DNA from: Hevea brasiliensis
Taxonomy: Eukaryota; Streptophyta; Magnoliopsida; Malpighiales; Euphorbiaceae
Direction of reading: 5' to 3'
Length of the DNA stretch: 64,000 nt
Assembly (NCBI RefSeq): GCF_030052815.1
Contig: NC_079496.1
Location: forward strand, 40,015,593 to 40,079,592
Part shown: positions 45,680-57,824 of the stretch, piece by piece
Position numbering within the stretch: position 1 is the stretch's first letter
How the letters are laid out: each line of letters opens with the position of its first letter
Program-made: the position numbers and the translations under genes
Notes under the pieces: generated by a model
The model's database searches: none
What the model saw: only the letters and a program-made list of their open reading frames with translations
What the model was told of the DNA's origin: nothing

Positions 45680-48175
45680 ATTGAAGGAACAGAAGTGTGA
45701 AAAACACAAGTTTATACCATTGAATTCAAAAATTTTCACCTAGGGTCACATGCATCATGCAAGATTTATTTTTATCTATTTGAATTCAATGATAAACAAC
45801 ATATTAAAACTCTTTTAATATGTTTTTGGATCTGTATTTTCCATTTAAGATTTTAAAATTAATCAGATTAATTTTAGAACCCTAGATTAAATCAAGAACG
45901 ATTACACTAACCTCTTGAAGCACTGTAGCGTGTCTGCGCCTTTGAGATTCGTCTTCAGGACACCAGATGTTGTCCCTCTAGCTTGTCCACACCAAGAACA
46001 CCTATGGAAACCCTTGAACAACTTCTAAAGCTTTTTCTATTAATTATAAATTTAAGTTCTGCCTTTTAAGATATTAGAGATATAAACAAGACACTAGAAA
46101 CAATTTTTAGTGTTCTTAATTCAAGAGATTGATGGCTAATCTCTTTGAATTGATGAGAGATGAAGAAGAATAGATGAAAAGCCTCAAAGTGGTGTGACAA
46201 AGGAGAGGAGTGGCTGCTGGTTGCTTTTCTTTTCACAACAATAATTAAATAGCTAGGTTAACACATTAAACCCTTACCACATGTCACCCTTTGATTAGCT
46301 CTAGGTTTAAGTGACCCAATCACATTGTGCCAAGTGTCAAACTTATATTTAATCTTGATTTTAATCATCTTACATGATTAAAAAAAACATTTGGCAAGCT
46401 TATGTGTAATCCTATGTGTCACCATCTCATGGTGCCACGTGTCACACTGTGAAATGACCAAAATGCCCCTGTGTCTTAATTTTGAGTTATTAACCCAAAA
46501 TAATTATTTTTCTTCTTCTAATCAATTTATATCAAATATAAATTAATTAATTAATCTCTATTAATTAATTTCTCATTAATTAAATTCATATTTAAACACT
46601 TTAAATATAAATTTAACTTATACTATATATCCAATAATCTAGATTTGGTTTCAAGTTATGCTAGTGACTTTGCAATTTAATTGCAAACCAAACCTATTTA
46701 ATTAATCAATTAAACTCTTTAATTAATTAATTAAATCATATTTAAATAGGTGATAACTTGTGTATGTGTGTGACTTACTAGGCTCATCACTAATTGGCAA
46801 TGAGACATGATATCAACTCTTAATATCATCAGAACTCTTTCTTACCATAAATGATTTCTCTAAATCATTTTATGAACCTCATAGACCATGGTTAACACCT
46901 AGCATAGCATGCCATGGCCACCCAATTAGTAATAAGGTTTACCTTAAATGAATCTATAATCATATGTTACCATGCACTAGAATCTCTCTGTTACAAAATC
47001 CCAACTCAAGCTGGAGTCATGGTTTATGTCAAACTCCATTTGCTATGAATATTATGTTCCCTTTTAATTCCAGTTCTTGATTAAAAAGATTTTCTCATCA
47101 GAAACTCTTTTCTGAATAAATCTATCTGTCCTGGCCAGGAACTTGAAACATCAAGAACAATTAAATGAACATAGGATTTTATCTCTATTTACTTAGAGGA
47201 ACAGATTCCATCTTGATCAACACCTACCTCCATATATAACTAGTAGGAGCCAACACATGCCCATATACTCATACATAGTACAAGTATGAAAGCAGTATCA
47301 AACTCAAACTACCTATATACAAGATAACTGTGCTATCTCAGGTCTAAAGATTATATGCACTGATATGATTTATAACAAAACATTGACAAGAGTAAAATCC
47401 ATGTGCTTGTCATAAGTGTCACTGGTTCGGCCTACTTATCATTTATAAGTGTCTATCATGTTTGTTATATGGCATGAGACCCACCATTCCATCTTATTTA
47501 TATCTCATATAAATAACTTGGGAACAAACATGAATACAATCTTTCTGGATAAGTCATGTCCTTATTATGAATGTAACACCCCTCACCCGACTACAGTGTA
47601 GCTGAGCAAGGCGTGCTACATTCGGTGCTGGAGCACCCTAACTTACCTTACTTTATTTTTTTAAAAATTTTGTTCTCGTTATATTTAATATCGATTATTT
47701 TTTGACGAAGAAACTAACAGAGTTTCCCCTATTTTATTTTCGTTTGACGTGTTTTACTATTCATTTGTTTGATAATTCAACAATATTTTCTAAGTATAAT
47801 CTCATCCATACTCATATCATCATTTGAAAAATCATTATGTAATTCAAATCTATACTCATTTGTACAAATTCATTCATGCTCCAATTCTTATAGCAAAATT
47901 CTCAAATTTGTATTAATTTACATCATTTGCAATAATTAAATAAATCCTTAATTTACATGATATACAAATTAATTACAATTTGCTAATTTACATTGCAACA
48001 TAAGAAATAAAAAACATACACAAAATACATGATATGCTTAATGTGAGTCCTATCTACATGCATTGCTGAGGAGGTGACAACCTTGAGCGCTCTGCAGATC
48101 AGAACTCCAAAATCTTTGTTTAGTATTCGCTGGGCTTTAACTTCAGTACCTGTGCGAGGAAACAATTCCATCGCG

Positions 48176-48193
48176 CTAAGCATTGATGCTTAG
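48176..48193 (-). promoter_or_regulatory. C-family LTR stem-loop
   Basis: CTAAGCA, 4-nt loop, TGCTTAG. The same 7-bp stem is at 125-142 (C1), 55351-55368 and about 63270-63287 (C2); the loop differs (sense CCAA, TCAA, TTAT) while the stem does not. The preceding CACCACT and following AGCG are shared with the A-family stem-loop. Confidence 0.6.
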
Positions 48194-48759
48194 TGGTGCA
48201 ATAATATAACAAGAAAATAAAATATACAAATAAAGAAGAATGAAGCATAATTTGAATATTTAATAATCAATTTAATTTAATACAATGTGTCTAATATTAA
48301 TTATCTTTTGTTCTAATTTATTCCGCTTTGGAAGTGTTTAATTCCTAAATTCACAGTGATAATATACAATATACATAATTAATAAAAATACTCAGTTTAT
48401 ATTCATATGGCAATAGAAGGTATATTTAAAATATTTAGTTAAGTTATACCTATTTTTGCAACTCTTTTATCATTTTACTTAACAATTTTTATGTGGTTTG
48501 GATTATTTCATAATTCTAACTAATTCTTTTGAAGTCTTATTAACTCATTTATTTGATTTCTAATATTTTTAATTACTAATAGTCTTAATTTATTTCAATA
48601 AATTACACTGCCCAATTAACCTATGACAGGCTGACTAAACTGGATAACGGGTCATTGGCACTGGACACCGCGGTGCCTCGGGCCGTCATACCATGGGACG
48701 CAAAACATCAACCATGTATGCAGTCAGTATAGCTAAAGAGCCATGATAACACATAATCG

Positions 48760-48831
48760 GGCATAAAAGCCATGAATGTTGGCATAATGCCATGAATGCG
48801 GGCATAAAGCCATGAATACAGGCATAAAGCC
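48760..48831. repeat. 20-bp tandem repeat in C solo LTR
   Basis: Three to four units of GGCATAAAGCCATGAAT-like sequence. C2 has at most one unit in this place (near 55672), so the run expanded in this copy or sublineage. Confidence 0.75.
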
Positions 48832-51800
48832 TTTTGCAGTACTGCTAAAATAATACCCTATTGGCATGCCAAACTATCCAATCTGACACACATGTCTAGG
48901 CAATACAAGGGCACAAAATATCATTAAATATTGATATATTGTGTTTTATTACTTTATTATTTCATGGTAAATTTCATAATTTATACATTCATCATAATAT
49001 TCATACATTCCTTACATCATTCATATTGATCACAATTCACAACAATGGTGTTCATATGCCATTGTACTCAAAAACATTTTTCCTTTCTCTTATAAAGAAA
49101 ACTAATGTTCCATTCATATTTTCATGTGATTCATTTATTCATTACAATATTTATATGAATTCATAACTCATACAAGGTGTTATTATCTTATTTGTAATGG
49201 AAACATAAATCCTAATGTAAACCCCGTCCCATTTATACTCAACAATCCATCTAGGTTAATGTCATTTCATATTCAAGTGGTATTACTCATGTTTTATTAG
49301 ACCTACTAGTAATAGAAATAAATCTTAACTATATACTCACATAACTTAAATGTTCATTATGCCATTTAGGTGAATTACTATTTCTACTCCAAGTAATCCA
49401 TGAATGTTTCATGGATTCCAAATTTCATACCTTAATTTCCTCTACCAATTTAGTTATTATACTTTGTGTCTTTGTATTACTATTCACATTACTATTCACT
49501 CAAATTGTTGACTTTTTAATACATAATAAATTTATTGAACCTAAGTTCTCCAAGATACCACATTTTGCATTCAAAATTTGTTGGTATTGGTTGCCAATAC
49601 CATTTCCAATCTTAATGTTAATTGGGCAAAATTTTCAGTTTTCATGCTTTGTATTTACTATTCCATTGGTTATTTGTGCAGTGGGAATTTGGCAAAATGA
49701 TCAACATGAAAGTTGTTTCTTATTTTGTCTAGTTGAATTTATTTTTTTGAATCACTCCATTTGGAGTTTTTTAGCTCAAGTTATGGTCATTTTACCATAA
49801 CTGGCCGGAGTGACCTGTACCCAGATTTTCTAGGCAATTTGGTTCTGCTAGATTTGGTGACCTAAGTTTGGTTGGCAATTTGACTAGGTTATGTTCATAA
49901 TTTGGATTTGTGTTCTTCATGAAAGTTGTTGGTCTATATCTCAGCTTGTTTCTGGTAAAATTTCAGGTCAATTGGACCTTTCTACACTGAGTTATGGCCA
50001 AATGACCAAATACTGTTTATTTGGTCATTTTGCCCAAGCAGACTGCAGGTCACCCGGATTAGGGCAAATTTTGGTCCACTTGGTTTGGTTTTCTGGGCAT
50101 GGTTTCTTCACCAAAGTTGTGCCATTATGTGTCTAGTTTCATGTCCAATTGGCTTTGCACCTATTGAACCTCTACAATTCAAGTTATTGCTGCCCAAACC
50201 TGCTGGACTCATGCCCAATCCTGCAGGTCACCAAGGGCCGCCCATTCACTCAATTTCCTCATGTCACTCATTTCTAGACCAGAAATGGGCCTCCACCTTA
50301 TTAATTTCTACATTTAACTTCATTAAATCAAAGCATGCTTAATAATTTTTCCTCTAAAATTTCTAGCTCATGCAATATACATATTACTAGAATGAATAGT
50401 GAACTCAGTGCACAATCAGCATGCAGAAACAGGGTGCAAAAATAATCACCATAATTTATAGAAACAAGATTTCAAGACCATATTTTCCAGAAATCAACCT
50501 TCATATGTTTAACTCAATCTCCAATTGGAATCACATCAAAATAAGATCAGAAATTGTAGAACTAATTAAAAAGGTGCAACCTGTCCAGAATCCAGTACAT
50601 GCAGGATAGTAGTAAGGAAATGCAAAAATATCAACCAGCAGCTACCACAATTAGCTCTTGGCCATAACCACAAGGTTTTAGAGCATTCAATAAGCGTTTC
50701 AAGGAATCAAGAATCACATCATTTTGAGTTTTGTGGCTCCAGTTATGATTTATTGAAGGTGGCTGTCCTATTGCAGGAAATCAGCAGAACAGAGTCCACA
50801 TCTGAGCAATAAAATGTTTTGTCCTCAAACCCCAACCTAACATTAGAGTCAGGTTGCCATAAAACTACAAAGTTTTAGAACATTCCTTAAGGTTTCTTTT
50901 GACATAAAAATCACCCTGATCTGAGATCTCTAACTCTAGTTATGAATTTTTAAAATTTACTGTTCTCGCATATACTGTACAGATTCTAGATTTTCACTCA
51001 TCTATAATTTCCTATGGCACCTAGTTGTAGGATTTACTAATTTCTTTCATAAAACACAGAAATAACTATAAGTTAAAGCACTAACCTTTGTGTGTGTCAA
51101 CCCAAGCTTGAAGCAAAATCTTTCTCTCCTTTTCTTTTGCTGCCTTAGGCTTGTTCTAGTTGCAAGGAGCAATTTTTGTGAAATCAACAAGTGATTTTAT
51201 TGTGTGTTTACAAGGAACTTTTAGAGAGAAGTAAAAGCATCCATGGAGAATAGAGAGGGAGAGAGTTTTGGCTGGTTGAAGAAGAAGGGCAGCTGATTGT
51301 TGTTTTTCATTTTAACTCATTTTATCCCTTTTTAATTAGTTTATAAGGTGTGTGTTACAATATGATTGGTGGAGGACCGTTAATGACACAATAATGATGC
51401 CATAATTTATATTTTATTTCATTTTCTTTTCTACTCATTTTCAATTAAATTTTTAACAATATTTATTCACATTTTAGATCATAATAATTATTTACTTAAT
51501 TGGAAAAGTCGGTCAAAAATCACCTCTGAAGGTGAAATGACCAAAATGCCCTCCGTTTGGCTTAACAGACTAAAATTATCTATACCGATTGAAAAAAAAT
51601 TTTAAACATTTCTTTGGCATTCTAATGCCATAAGAACCTCAATGACCCTTCTCTGGAGTCCCAAAAATTATTTTATAATTTTTCCCTGAGTCTAGGGCTC
51701 CTAGTTGCGAGAACTGCAACTTCTCACTGGGTTACTCATCGCTAGGGCTCCGGCTCATTTAACTTGATTGTATTTTATTTCTAAAATTTTTCCTAAATTT

Positions 51801-52158
51801 TTCTTATTAATATTTGAGTTATTTATGACTCCTCACTTTAGTCTAATTATTTTTCCATACGTTCTAACTGTTCGGACCGACACCGATCACCGGAACAGTA
51901 GAATGTACGTAATTGCTACAGTGAGGGTGTTACAATGAAGTATCCTCGATTGTGAACCTATTTATGATACTTTGTGCTAGAAATATTGTCACTCATATTC
52001 TTAACAACTTAAGAATAATATTTCTAACAAAATATCAATGGACCTTTTCTATTACACATAAATATATTATGTAAACGGAAAAGTGGAAATGTCTTTTATT
52101 AATAAAAATATGTACAAGATACATACTAAATGATATGCTATAGGGCATACTACTAACA

Positions 52159-52218
52159 CCTGCATCGAGTGTGACATGTCTTACTCAGCTACACTATAGA
52201 CGGGTGAGGGGTATTACA
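52159..52218 (+). mobile_element. C1 5' LTR, 3' end
   Basis: Last 60 bp of the C1 5' LTR after K1 (first five are the CCTGC duplication): CTCAGCTACACTATAG...GGGGTATTACA, matching the reversed start of the C solo LTR. Confidence 0.85.
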
Positions 52219-52433
52219 TTTAGTGGTATCAGATCACGGTTTAGGCATTCCTAGGGATCGATAAATAGAATATGATTGTGTGCATAACATGTATTGCATT
52301 CATATGAGTCGAGGTGACACTAATTTAGAGATCTGTTATCTCTAGTAAGGTGACAAAATAAGGAAGTAGCAACTCCTCGACTATTTACACTGGGTAAATT
52401 TCGAGGACGAAATTATCATTAGAGGGGAAAAAT
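52219..52433 (+). mobile_element. C1 collapsed interior (primer site to polypurine tract)
   Basis: TGGTATCAGATCACGG (52224-52239) is a slightly mutated tRNA-Met primer site. The next ~100 bp match the C2 leader (AGTCGAGGTGACACTAAT). Then the sequence jumps to the 3' end of the interior (GGTAAATTTCGAGGACGAAAT) and the polypurine tract AGAGGGGAAAAAT (52421-52433). All of gag and pol, about 4.6 kb in C2, are deleted. Confidence 0.88.
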
Positions 52434-52555
52434 TGTAACACCCACAATTTAGCTAGTCCGTGCATTCGACTGTTCCGGTGACCAGTGTCTGTCCGGATAG
52501 CCAGAATGTCTAGAACTATAATTAGACTAGCAAGATAACCAACGATGCTAGCAAT
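52434..52555 (+). mobile_element. C1 3' LTR, start
   Basis: TGTAACACCC, then similarity to the C solo LTR (GACTGTTCCGGTGA, TAATTAGACTA) for about 100 bp; from about 52530 I cannot match it to other C copies. Interrupted by K3 at 52556. Confidence 0.7.
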
Positions 52556-54656
52556 TGTTAGTAGTATGCCCTAGAGCATATCATTTAGTATGTATCTTGT
52601 ACATATTTTTATTAATAAAAGGCATTTCACTTTTCCGTTTACATAATATATTTATGTGTAATAGAAAAGGTCCATTGATATTTTGTTAGAAATATTATTC
52701 TTAAGTTGTTAAGAATATGAGTGACAATATTTCTAGCACGAAGTATCATAAATAGGTTCACAATCGAGGATACTTCATAATAAGGACATGACTTATCCAG
52801 AAAGATTGTATTCATGTTTGTTCCCAAGTTATTTATATGAGATATAAATAAGATGGAATGGTGAGTCTCATGCCATATAACAAACATGATAGGCACTTAT
52901 ACATGATAAGTAGGCCGAACCAGTGACACTTATGACAAGCACATGGAGTTTACTCTTGTCAATGTTTTGTCATAAATCATATCAGTGCATATAATCTTTA
53001 GACCTGAGATAGCACAGTTATCTTGTATATAGGTAGTTTGAGTTTGATACTGCTTTCATACTTGTACTGTGTATGGGTATATGGGCATGTGTTGGCTCCT
53101 ACTAGTTATATATGGAGGTAGGTGTTGATCAAGATGGAATCTGTTCCTCTAAGTAAATAGAGATAAAATCCTATGTTCATTTAATTGTTCTTGATGTTTC
53201 AAGTTACTGGCCAGGAAAGATAGATAAATTCAGAAAACAGTTTCTGATCAGAAAATCTTTTTAATCAAGAACTTGAATTAAAAGAGAACATAATATTCAT
53301 AGCAAATGGAGTTTGACATAAACCATGACTCAACGGCTTGAGTTGGGATTTTGTAATGAGAGATTCTAGTGCATGGTAACATATGATTATAGGTTCATTT
53401 AAGGTAAACCTTATTACTAATTGGGTGGCCATGGCATGCTATGCTAGGTGTTAACCATGGTCTATGAGGTTCATAAAATGATTTAGAGAAATCATTTATG
53501 GTAAGAAAGAGTTCTAATGATATTACGAGTTGATATCATGTCTCATTGCCAATTAGTGATGAGCCTAGTAAGTCACACACATACACAAGTTATCACCTAT
53601 TTAAATATGATTTAATTAATTAATTAAAGAGTTTAATTGGTTAATTAAATAGGTTTGGTTTGCAATTAGATTGCAAAGTCCGTAGCATGACTTGAAACCA
53701 AATCTAGATTATTGGATGTATAATATAAGTTAAATTTATATTTAAAGTGTTTAAATATGAATTTAATTAATGAGAATTAATAGAGATTAATTAATTAATT
53801 TATATTTGATATAAATTAATTAGAAGAAGAAAATAATTATTTTGGGTTAAGAACTCAAAATTAAGACACAGGGGCATTTTGGTCATTTTGCAGTGTGACA
53901 CGTGGCACCATGAGATGGTGACACATGGCATAACACATAAGCTTGCCAAATGTTTTTTTAATCATGTAAGATGATTAAAATCAAGATTAAATATAGGTTT
54001 GACACTTGGCACAATGTGATTGGGTAACTTAAACCTAGAGCTAATCAAAGGGTGACATGTGGCAAGGATTTAATGTGTTAACCTAGCTATTTAAGTGTTG
54101 TTATGAGAAAATAAAACACAACTAGCAGCCACACTCCTTTGTCACACCACTTTGAGGGTTTTTATCTCTTCTTCTTCATCTTTTATCAATTCAAAGAGAT
54201 TAGCCATCAATCTCTTGAATTAAGAACACTAGAAATTGTTTCTAGTGTCCTGTTTACATCTTTAATCTCTTAAAAGGCAGAACTTGATTTTCTAATTAAT
54301 AGAAAAGCTTTAGAAGCTATTCAAGGGCTGCCATAGGTGTTCTTGGTGTGGACAAGCTAGAGGGACAACATCTGGTGTCCTGAAGACGAATCTCAAAGGC
54401 GCAGACACGCTGCAGTGCATCAAGAGGTTAGTGTAATCATTCTTGATTTAATCTAGGGTTCTAAAATTAATCTGATTAATTTTAAAATCTTAAATGGCAA
54501 ATACAGATCCAAAAACATATTAAAAGAGTTTTAATATGTTGTTTATCATTGAAATCAAATAGATAAAAATAAATCTTGCATGATGCATGTGACCCTAGGT
54601 GAAAATTTTTGAATTCAATGGTATAAACTTGTGTTTTTCACGCTTCCGTTCCTTCA
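52556..54656 (+). mobile_element. K3: Copia solo LTR
   Basis: 2101 bp in plus orientation, TGTTAGTAGTATGCCC to TTCCGTTCCTTCA, no interior. Flanks GCAAT (52551-52555) and GCACT (54657-54661) differ at one base, compatible with an aged target duplication. It gives the clearest view of the K promoter (53897-54094). The minus-strand 85-codon frame at 52639-52896 is not a gene. Confidence 0.9.
53897..54094 (+). promoter_or_regulatory. Putative Copia LTR promoter: G-box and TATA-like box
   Basis: GACACGTGGC (53897-53906) is a G-box/ABRE-type motif; TATTTAA (54088-54094) lies 180 bp downstream, leaving about 560 bp of LTR for a transcript start and leader. All five K LTR copies keep both sites. ACGTGGC-type elements respond to abscisic acid and stress through bZIP factors in plant genes; use here is inference. 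Confidence 0.5.
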
Positions 54657-54724
54657 GCACTAACATAAGAGTGAGTGAAACTTGGATCAAACAAGATAAA
54701 CACATCTTGATCAAAAGTTGAAAA
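54657..54724. other. Unassigned 68-bp spacer
   Basis: Between K3 and C2; starts with the K3 flank GCACT and ends with GAAAA, the presumed C2 target site. It may continue the C1 3' LTR but I find no match in the other C copies. No coding or regulatory signal. Confidence 0.5.
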
Positions 54725-57700
54725 TGTGACACCCCTTACCCGTGTACAGTATATCCGAGTAAGCAATGTCACACGGTGTATCGGCACCCTCTATTTTACC
54801 TTAATCAATTTTTGTCATAGTTTTAAGTATAGTTTATAAAATATAATTTATTTAATCCATTTATCGAAATTATTATTTATTTGAGGTTCCGAAAATTCTA
54901 AAGAAAATCCGGTAGAGTACCGGCTAAAAATGGAGAAAACAGTTCTTCGGAACCTGTGAAAAACACTTCGAAAATCATTTCCAAACAATCCCAACTCCAT
55001 TTTATCAACAAAGTCTCAACATGACTTTCAACAACCTTTCCATTACTCAAACATTCATTTCTCATAGTATTCAAACATAAGCAATAAATAAATATTCAAA
55101 ATTTTCCATTCACAAACACAATTCTCATTATTTACATGAATATCAAAATACATTACATAATTTCAAATACATATGAGAAAATAAAAGTTAGTTACAAAAT
55201 ACCAAAATGAAACCTAGTGTCCTACCAATGCAGTGTAGAAGGTGAGGTGACACGGACACTATGCAGAGCTGCAGGATGTCTCACCCAGTCTGCGGTCTAC
55301 TGGGCTCACGATCAGTATCTCCAGAACCTACGCGTGGCAAAAGCAACGCGCTAAGCAATAATGCTTAGTGGTGCAATAATAAAATAAAAGGAAATAGCAG
55401 AAAATAAATATGCATTGAATGTATAAGTCTTATTTGTTTTGTATTTGTATATCCATTTATTTCGTTAACTTTGTCCACTTTCATTCATTTGGTTGCCCAA
55501 GTAACCTATACTAAATGACTGGACTGGATAAACGGGTAATCGCATCGGGTATCAAGTACCGCCGCCACACCATCGGTCACATATGTATCTCCGTGCAAAT
55601 GCATCGGCTAACAAGTCAGAATAATATTAGGCATGAGGCCAAGTCTCAACACAATGTCAAAATGGCTAAAAGCCATAAAATCACAGAATGGCATAATGCC
55701 ATGTGCAGTACTGCTAACTGAACCCTATTGGTATGCCAAACTATCCAAACCAATCTAGTTAGGTATACTAGGGCGTTTGATACTTTTGAATTCTTCAAAT
55801 TTTGAATTTCAAGTTTTGGTGTCACTATTCACCTCATTGGTCAACAAAAATGTTGACTTTTTGATAGAAAATAGGTACATTGGTTCTGACACTCCCAACA
55901 TACCACATTTTGCATTCAAAACTTGTTGGCATTAAGCATTAATACCATTTCTAAGTTTAAACCAAGGGAAGCAGAATTTTCAGTTTTTGTAACCCAACTT
56001 TACTGTTCCATTTGTGACTGTTATAGTGAAAATTTGAGGAAATGGTAAACATGAAAGTTGTTCCTTATTTTGTCTAGTTGAATTTCTTTTTTTGAATCAC
56101 TCCATTTGGAGTTTTTTAGCTCCAGATATGGTCCAAAAACCACAGCTGGCCGGATTGGAAATCTGCAGAATTTACCAAATCTACAGTACAATCAACAGTA
56201 ATTGTGAGTGCTTTGTTGGATAGGTTCTGATCATAATTTGGGGTAGGTTCCTTCATGAAAGTTGTTTGTCTATGTCTTAACTTGTTACCGTAAAACCTTC
56301 AGGTCAATTGACCCATTCTACAGTGAGTTATGGCTAAATGAACATTTACTGTTCATTTAGTCATTCTGCAGAACCTGTTTGCAGGGTATCCGGATTGTGG
56401 CCAATTTTTGGTCCACTTGCTTTGGTCTTTTGGACATGGTTTCTTCAGAAATATTGTGCCATTATAAGTTTAGTTTCATGTCCAATTGGCCAAACACCAA
56501 TTGGACCTACACAGCCAAAGATATGGTAGTCCAAACAGGATGGACTCACAGCCTCCCTGCTGCTGTCACTAGGCAGCCTACTAAAACTTTTTGTAACCCT
56601 CTAATGCACTTCAAATTATGGTCAACTTACCTCAAATGGTCACTAATTGACCATTAAAATGTTCTTTAACAATTTCATCAGCCAAGTCAAAATTTTACTC
56701 TCAAAACCCTAATTCCCATTGTGAGTTTTCACAACATACTTTAATTAACTAACTAATCCATTATACTTATATTTACATACTTTAAACATAATCTCTTGTG
56801 CACTCCAAGTCCATCAAAAACACTCAATCTTGTTCCTTCCTTAGGGGCAGCCGAAATCCATGGGCTACATACACTTAACTTTTATTAATTTGGTTCACAA
56901 ATTCACACTTATTTTGAGTCATTGACATGGAATAAGAAAGATAGGTGTATAAATAGGCACTAACCTCTTTGCTCAACTTATTGAACTTGTGAAAACTCTA
57001 GAATTTCTCCTCTTTGTGGCTGCCTAGAGCTTCCTTAGGGTGTGTGGATAAGCTTTAGTGAAGGTGACTTAGGGTTTTAGGGTGAGGTGTGAGAGATTTT
57101 TTTAAGCTTGAATGGGGTGTTAATGGAGGTTTAGGGCAGGGCATAGGTTCGGCTGGTTTGGGGAGGAAGATGGCTGATGGCATTTTTAATTCCTTTGGTC
57201 TAATTTTATCTCTTTTATTGGTTAATTAATTGGTTGTTTAGTTATAATTGGTGGAAGCTTTTAAGTGACATCATAATGATGTCATATTTGGCATTTTATT
57301 GATTTTTCTTTTCTACTAGTTTACATTAATTTTTCATCACCCTTAATTCATACTTTATGTTATAATAATTATTTACTCAACTGGACAAGTCGGCCAAAAA
57401 TCACCTCTGAAGGCGAAATGACCAAAATGCCCTCCGTTTGGCTTAACGGGTCAAAATTGTCTGTATCGATTGAAAAATTTTTCTAAATATTTTCTTGGCA
57501 TTCTAATGCCATAAGGACCTCAATGACCCTTCTCCGGAGTCTCAAAAATTATTTTATGATTTTTCCCCCGGGTCTAGGGCTCCTAGTTGCGAGAATCGCA
57601 ACTTCCTCTCTGCTACCCATCGCTAGGCAATCACTCGCTTAACTTGGTGGTAATTTATTTCTAAAAATTTTACTAAAATATTCTTATAAAAATTTGAGTT

Positions 57701-57810
57701 AATTATGGTTCCTAACTAAAGTTAAAAAATTTTTCAAAAAGTTCTAGCTGTCCGATGCATAATCGTCACCGAATAAGAGAATGTCTGAGTTGCTACAGGA
57801 GGGTGTTACA
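54725..57810 (-). repeat. C2 3' LTR
   Basis: 3086 bp, TGTGACACCC on plus to GGGTGTTACA. Shorter than the C solo LTR and a different subfamily. Contains stem-loop 55351-55368 and three module copies at about 56055-56140, 56250-56335, 56444-56525. Compared with 62643-64000 it is near identical except in blocks such as 55540-55625, rich in CG and CHG sites. No gene; frames at 55515, 56338 and 56379 are chance. Confidence 0.94.
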
Positions 57811-57823
57811 ACTCTTCCTCTAA
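57811..57823 (-). other. C2 polypurine tract
   Basis: Sense AGAGGAAGAGT directly before TGTAACACCC; overlaps the end region of the pol frame (stop at 57825). Confidence 0.75.
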
Positions 57824-57824
57824 T

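Larger units (their letters stand above)
43891..45681 (-). other. K1 leader (untranslated, 1.8 kb)
   Basis: Parallel to the K2 leader, with the same CAGGTACATCCATTATTG-like triplet (about 44094, 44204, 44288) and 35-bp array. No coding domain recognised. Confidence 0.8.
47572..51934 (-). mobile_element. C solo LTR in K1
   Basis: 4363 bp from TGTAACACCC to GGGTGTTACA (10-bp perfect terminal inverted repeat), target duplication ATGAA (47567-47571, 51935-51939). No interior. Contains the stem CTAAGCA/TGCTTAG (48176-48193), a 20-bp tandem repeat around GGCATAAAGCCATGAA (48760-48831), and three diverged ~200-bp modules (about 49703-50180). The 129-codon frame at 49411-49800 and frames at 49891 and 50085 fall in these modules and look like chance. 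It is the LTR form of C1. Confidence 0.94.
11571..52158 (-). mobile_element. K1: Ty1/Copia element carrying three insertions
   Basis: Minus-strand Copia element: 3' LTR 11571-13676, RT/RNase H 13745-14697, [A2 14698-28996], integrase and protease 28997-30657, gag C-end to 30806, [K2 30807-43280], gag 43281-43890, leader, primer site, 5' LTR 45682-52158 split by a C solo LTR. A perfect duplication CCTGC flanks the whole (11566-11570, 52159-52163), proving one insertion of about 10 kb later expanded to 40.6 kb. It sits in the C1 5' LTR. The coding region has many in-frame stops, mostly CAG/CAA to TAG/TAA. Confidence 0.95.
45682..52158 (-). repeat. K1 5' LTR, split by a C solo LTR
   Basis: Segments 45682-47571 and 51940-52158 make one 2.1 kb LTR (one copy of ATGAA counted). 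The right end, sense TGTTAGTAGTATGCCC, abuts CCTGC (52159-52163), the K1 target duplication. Confidence 0.94.

Noticed and set aside
49411..49800. 129-codon frame with hydrophobic stretches in the C solo LTR, and frames at 49891, 50085, 56338
   Set aside because: They fall in the repeated LTR modules; the equivalent stretch of C2 is not open over the same length, and hydrophobicity follows from T-richness.
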